DNA of 45,356 nt from Lachnospiraceae bacterium. GTDB lineage: Bacteria; Bacillota; Clostridia; Lachnospirales; Lachnospiraceae. The notes beneath the pieces are model-generated. The model did not search any database. It worked only from the letters and a program-made list of their open reading frames with translations, and was not told the DNA's origin. Below, one piece after another: positions 42,910 through 45,356 of this stretch. Within the stretch, counting starts at the first letter, position 1; every line of letters starts with the position of its first letter. Where the stretch lies: NCBI GenBank assembly GCA_017387565.1, contig JAFOEY010000013.1:1-45356 (forward strand), in the 5' to 3' direction. The position numbers and the translations under genes were made by a program.

Positions 42910-43618
42910 TAAGAATGAGTTGAATTTTGCTTTGATATGGATAGGTATTTATGTTGTGTTGATGAGTGTTGGAGACAGCATTTCCGGAACAATAGGAATT
43001 GCAAAGATTTTGACTGCACCGATTTGTATTATATTAACACTTATCGTGTATCTGTGGATCCGTAAACATAACTTAAAGGAAAAATATGGTCTTTGTTCAT
43101 TTGACGTAAATGTAAAGGAATATCTGTACTTTATTCCGCTTGTATTTTTGGCATCTACCAATTTATGGTGGGGATTTAAGTTGAATCTTACAGTAGCTGA
43201 ATCTGCTTTATACGTTATAAGTATGTTGTGTGTGGGTTTTTTGGAAGAAATTATTTTCAGAGGTTTTTTGTTTAAAGCAATGTGCAAGACTAATATAAGG
43301 CGAGCGATTATTATTTCCAGTGTTACATTTGGATTTGGTCATATTGTGAATTTACTTAATGGAAGGGATATTCCGGAAACATTGATGCAGATATGTTATG
43401 CAGTTGCCATTGGATTTCTTTTTACAATTATATTTTATAAAGGAAAAAGTCTTTGGCCTTGTATCATTACACATAGTGTTATTAACAGTTTAAGTGCATT
43501 TGCAAATACAGAAGATGCACCGATATGGCATGGTATAGCGGGTAGCTTCTTTTTGTGTGTGGTATCATTAGCTTATGCGGTATATATAATCTATAAGACA
43601 AAGGAAGAGAAAGAATAG
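42893..43618 (+). CDS. CPBP family intramembrane protease-like protein
   Basis: 241 residues from the ATG at 42893 after AAGGAGG; an ATG at 42860 is in frame but lacks support. Motifs FLEEIIFRG (EExxxR), FGHIVN and HSVIN supply the metal site of the CPBP/Rce1-like family. About eight membrane helices. Members process or give immunity to bacteriocins. Coupled to tetR. Confidence 0.9.
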   Translation: MRKIYNKNELNFALIWIGIYVVLMSVGDSISGTIGIAKILTAPICIILTLIVYLWIRKHNLKEKYGLCSFDVNVKEYLYFIPLVFLASTNLWWGFKLNLTVAESALYVISMLCVGFLEEIIFRGFLFKAMCKTNIRRAIIISSVTFGFGHIVNLLNGRDIPETLMQICYAVAIGFLFTIIFYKGKSLWPCIITHSVINSLSAFANTEDAPIWHGIAGSFFLCVVSLAYAVYIIYKTKEEKE

Positions 43619-43677
43619 AGAAGTTCTTGATGGAACTAAATGTCTGTTTACGAGCATATTTGCTTTTCGGTATAGGA

Positions 43678-43726
43678 CGAAATACCCAGAGTACAAATCG
43701 AAGATTTGTGCGAAGGGTGTATTTCG
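43678..43726. repeat. Long imperfect hairpin after the CPBP gene
   Basis: CGAAATACCC (43678-43687) pairs with GGGTGTATTTCG (43715-43726, 2-base bulge); inner GTACAAATC/GATTTGTGC with a GAA loop. Purine internal loops AGA and GAA lie opposite each other. It resembles hairpin C of the repeats at 1-140 and 3388-3419 in layout. Confidence 0.65.
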
Positions 43727-43791
43727 CTCTGTGAGACAAAGAGAATGCTTTTGGTCTGAATATAAAAAGATTATGAATTTTTAGAAATTCA

Positions 43792-43819
43792 TTGACAAAA
43801 GAAATGCATTTGGTACAAT
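43792..43819 (+). promoter_or_regulatory. Promoter of the type III toxin-antitoxin operon
   Basis: TTGACA (43792-43797), 16-bp spacer, TACAAT (43814-43819). Confidence 0.8.
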
Positions 43820-43825
43820 AATATT

Positions 43826-43926
43826 AGGGGAGAGTCCTGCCAATAAGTGGACATTCAAAAAGCGTTAGGGTCGCTACGGTGACACTACATTCAAGGACTA
43901 TGGAAACATAGTCCTTGAAATATTTT
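43826..43926 (+). ncRNA. ToxI-like antitoxin RNA and terminator
   Basis: ACATTCAA recurs at 43851 and 43887, exactly 36 bases apart, the repeat length of the founding ToxI. A weaker unit lies upstream (TTAGGG at 43824 and 43865). The terminator TTCAAGGACTATG-GAAA-CATAGTCCTTGAA (43890-43919) separates RNA and toxin, as in type III systems where toxin is made by read-through. Confidence 0.7.
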
Positions 43927-43939
43927 AAAGGAGAAATGA

Positions 43940-44466
43940 ATGATTAGGGCACCATTAGAAGTATATCGTATTGATATGAAATACATCAGAAACTTACATA
44001 ATATAGATGATAGAGTTTTATCAGTATCGCCACAGATTGGTAAGGACGAGCGTCCTTTTCTTGGAGTACTTGTTATTTGTAATGAACATAAGTATTGTGT
44101 TCCCTTATCTAAGCCAAAGAAAAAGCACGAAAGAATGAGAGATAAGATTGATTTTAAGAGAATTGTATATCATGGGGAACTGATAGGCGTTTTAAATTTT
44201 AATCTTATGATACCGGTTGAAGATGTATTGATTCAGAAGATAGATACGAAGATTCGTAAGCATGATAATGCAGATACAAGAAAAAAAAGGAATTACTGAT
44301 AAAAGAATTAGAATGGTGTAATGAGCACGCCAGAGATTTGACAAATACAGCTAATGTCTTATATGCGAAATATGTATCGGGTGAAAATTTTTCAGCTAGA
44401 GAGCAGTGCTTAGATTTTAAAAGAATGGAAATGGAATGTAAGAAATTTTCAGAAAAGAAAAAATAG
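43940..44466 (+). CDS. ToxN/AbiQ-like type III toxin, frame split at an A8 run
   Basis: The first frame (43940-44299, 119 residues) shows YIRNLHNIDDRV, FLGVLVI, PLSKPKKKH and GVLNFNLMIPVED. These parallel the ToxN endoribonuclease (YIKYLKEFDDKV, APLTSPKKWH, GLINLKFMIPI). It stops early; a -1 frame from the A8GG run (44281-44290) continues ELLIKELEWCNEHARDL to 44466, the family's C-terminal helices. The joined product would be about 174 residues, the normal length. AAAGGAG lies upstream. Programmed slippage, mutation or sequencing error are all possible. Confidence 0.82.
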
Positions 44467-44677
44467 TATTTCCCTTATAACTTCCGCATAAGGGAAAAAG
44501 CAAGGGAAAAGAGAAGAATACATAGATACCTTTGGGCGGGAAGTCCCGTAAATACTGGAAGGTTGGAGAAAAACATGAATTAATTTGAATTTGTCTAAGA
44601 GATAGTATGTGGAAATTACACATTTGTTTGATATAATACTGTTAGACAAATTTGAATATGTAGGGAAGGCAACGACA
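44467..44677. other. Intergenic stretch with hairpins
   Basis: TTTCCCTTAT (44469-44478)/ATAAGGGAAA (44488-44497) forms a hairpin without a clear T-run. ATAAGGGAAAAA-CAAGGG here also resembles a piece of the long direct repeats (38026-38044). AGACAAATTTGAAT at 44643 matches the sequence at 37860. No gene seen. Confidence 0.4.
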
Positions 44678-45202
44678 ATGAAAATAATCATTTATGGTTC
44701 TCAATATGGAACTGCCAAGCAATACGCAGAAGAACTCGCCAGAAAAACCAGTATTGATGTAAAAAGTTATGAAGATGTTACGGACATAAACCGCTATGAC
44801 ACAGTCATATATGTTGGCGGTCTGTATGCTGGCGGTGTTTTGGGAATGAAAAAAACACTTGCTAAAATGTCGCAATGTCAAAGCAAAAAGATTATCATTG
44901 CTACAGTCGGATTGGCAGACCCGATGGACACAGCGAATACCAATAGCATTAAAAACAGCATGAAGAGGCAACTCTCAAATGAACTGTATGAAAATGCACA
45001 CATCTTCCATCTAAGGGGTGGAATAGACTATTCACGGTTAAGTTTTAAGCACAAAACAATGATGGGCTTGTTATATAGAAAAGCAGTCGGGTTGCCAGAA
45101 GAGAAAAAAACTGCAGAGGTAAAGGCTATGATTGAAACATATAATAAGAAAGTGGAATTCGTGGACTTTGATAGCTTAACTGCAATAGTTAATGACATCT
45201 AA
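44678..45202 (+). CDS. Flavodoxin domain protein
   Basis: 174 residues from the ATG after AGGGAAGG. IYGSQYGTAKQYAEELA is the FMN phosphate loop; VIYVGGLYAGGVLG and GLADPMD follow. It fits the flavodoxin/HemG-like group. An upstream in-frame ATG at 44609 lacks a ribosome site. Redox partner unknown. Confidence 0.85.
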   Translation: MKIIIYGSQYGTAKQYAEELARKTSIDVKSYEDVTDINRYDTVIYVGGLYAGGVLGMKKTLAKMSQCQSKKIIIATVGLADPMDTANTNSIKNSMKRQLSNELYENAHIFHLRGGIDYSRLSFKHKTMMGLLYRKAVGLPEEKKTAEVKAMIETYNKKVEFVDFDSLTAIVNDI

Positions 45203-45272
45203 TCCGTCAAACTCCAATTTGTAAAGATGTCAGAATACAAAAGTAATTCCATATAGTAGAGGTATAATTGTA

Positions 45273-45356
45273 ATGAAAAAGAGTATCACAAAAAATGCAA
45301 TAGTAAGATATTTGATAATATGTTTCTGTATTACATATTTGTCATGGGGATGTGTT
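45273..45356 (+). CDS. Partial CDS, probable membrane protein
   Basis: 28 codons to the window end. The sequence MKKSITKNAIVRYLIICFCI opens a membrane helix, resembling the start of CPBP-type proteins. AGAGG is upstream. Confidence 0.5.
   Translation, partial: MKKSITKNAIVRYLIICFCITYLSWGCV

Noticed and set aside
27334-45356. Prophage or integrative element with att sites at tRNA-Leu
   Set aside because: No integrase, phage structural or conjugation genes, and no second copy of the tRNA 3' end was found.

Overview
The window looks like a chromosome segment of a low-GC anaerobic Firmicute of the Lachnospiraceae type. Pointers are a threonine T-box leader, a meso-diaminopimelate dehydrogenase, a SleB-like cell wall hydrolase, tRNA-Leu with an AAG anticodon, strong AGGAGG ribosome sites and AT-rich intergenic DNA. 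Family calls come from reading motifs; no database search was run.

Positions 1-27.5 kb are mostly core. They hold a membrane pseudokinase, a SEC-C protein, a T-box leader followed by a small membrane protein and thrS, citrate synthase, meso-DAP dehydrogenase, a complete polyamine importer (potABCD), the attenuated translation operon infC-rpmI-rplT, a dipeptidase with a divergent shikimate-kinase-like protein, DNA polymerase IV with a C26 amidotransferase, a repeat-tailed cell wall hydrolase, an acyltransferase, an HTH-AbrB fusion regulator, a DUF389 membrane protein, and Nudix, GNAT, cupin and ACT proteins. Two tRNA-Leu genes (27334-27524) close this part.

Positions 27.6-45.4 kb are accessory DNA built from small selfish or defence-type modules: two related type I toxin-antitoxin-like loci (27.65-27.93 and 30.36-30.68 kb) around an AAA ATPase/DUF4143 gene; a winged-helix plus nucleotidyltransferase pair resembling AbiE-type (type IV) toxin-antitoxins, with a four-half-site operator; orphan genes; a truncated Rpn-like nuclease gene; an IS30-family element; a third type I locus with a holin-like toxin; an sdpR remnant with an sdpI homologue; two flavodoxin-fold proteins; a TetR-CPBP pair; and a ToxIN/AbiQ-like type III toxin-antitoxin whose toxin reading frame is split at an A-run. 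A 266-268 bp noncoding repeat, about 97% identical between copies, brackets the segment 37.9-42.2 kb in direct orientation.

The signals most worth following are: (1) a structured intergenic repeat with compensatory base changes between copies (1-140 and 3279-3542); (2) the nucleotidyltransferase pair and its operator (30995-32769); (3) the type III system with its possible -1 frameshift (43792-44466); (4) the shared antisense architecture of the type I loci; (5) the long direct repeats.
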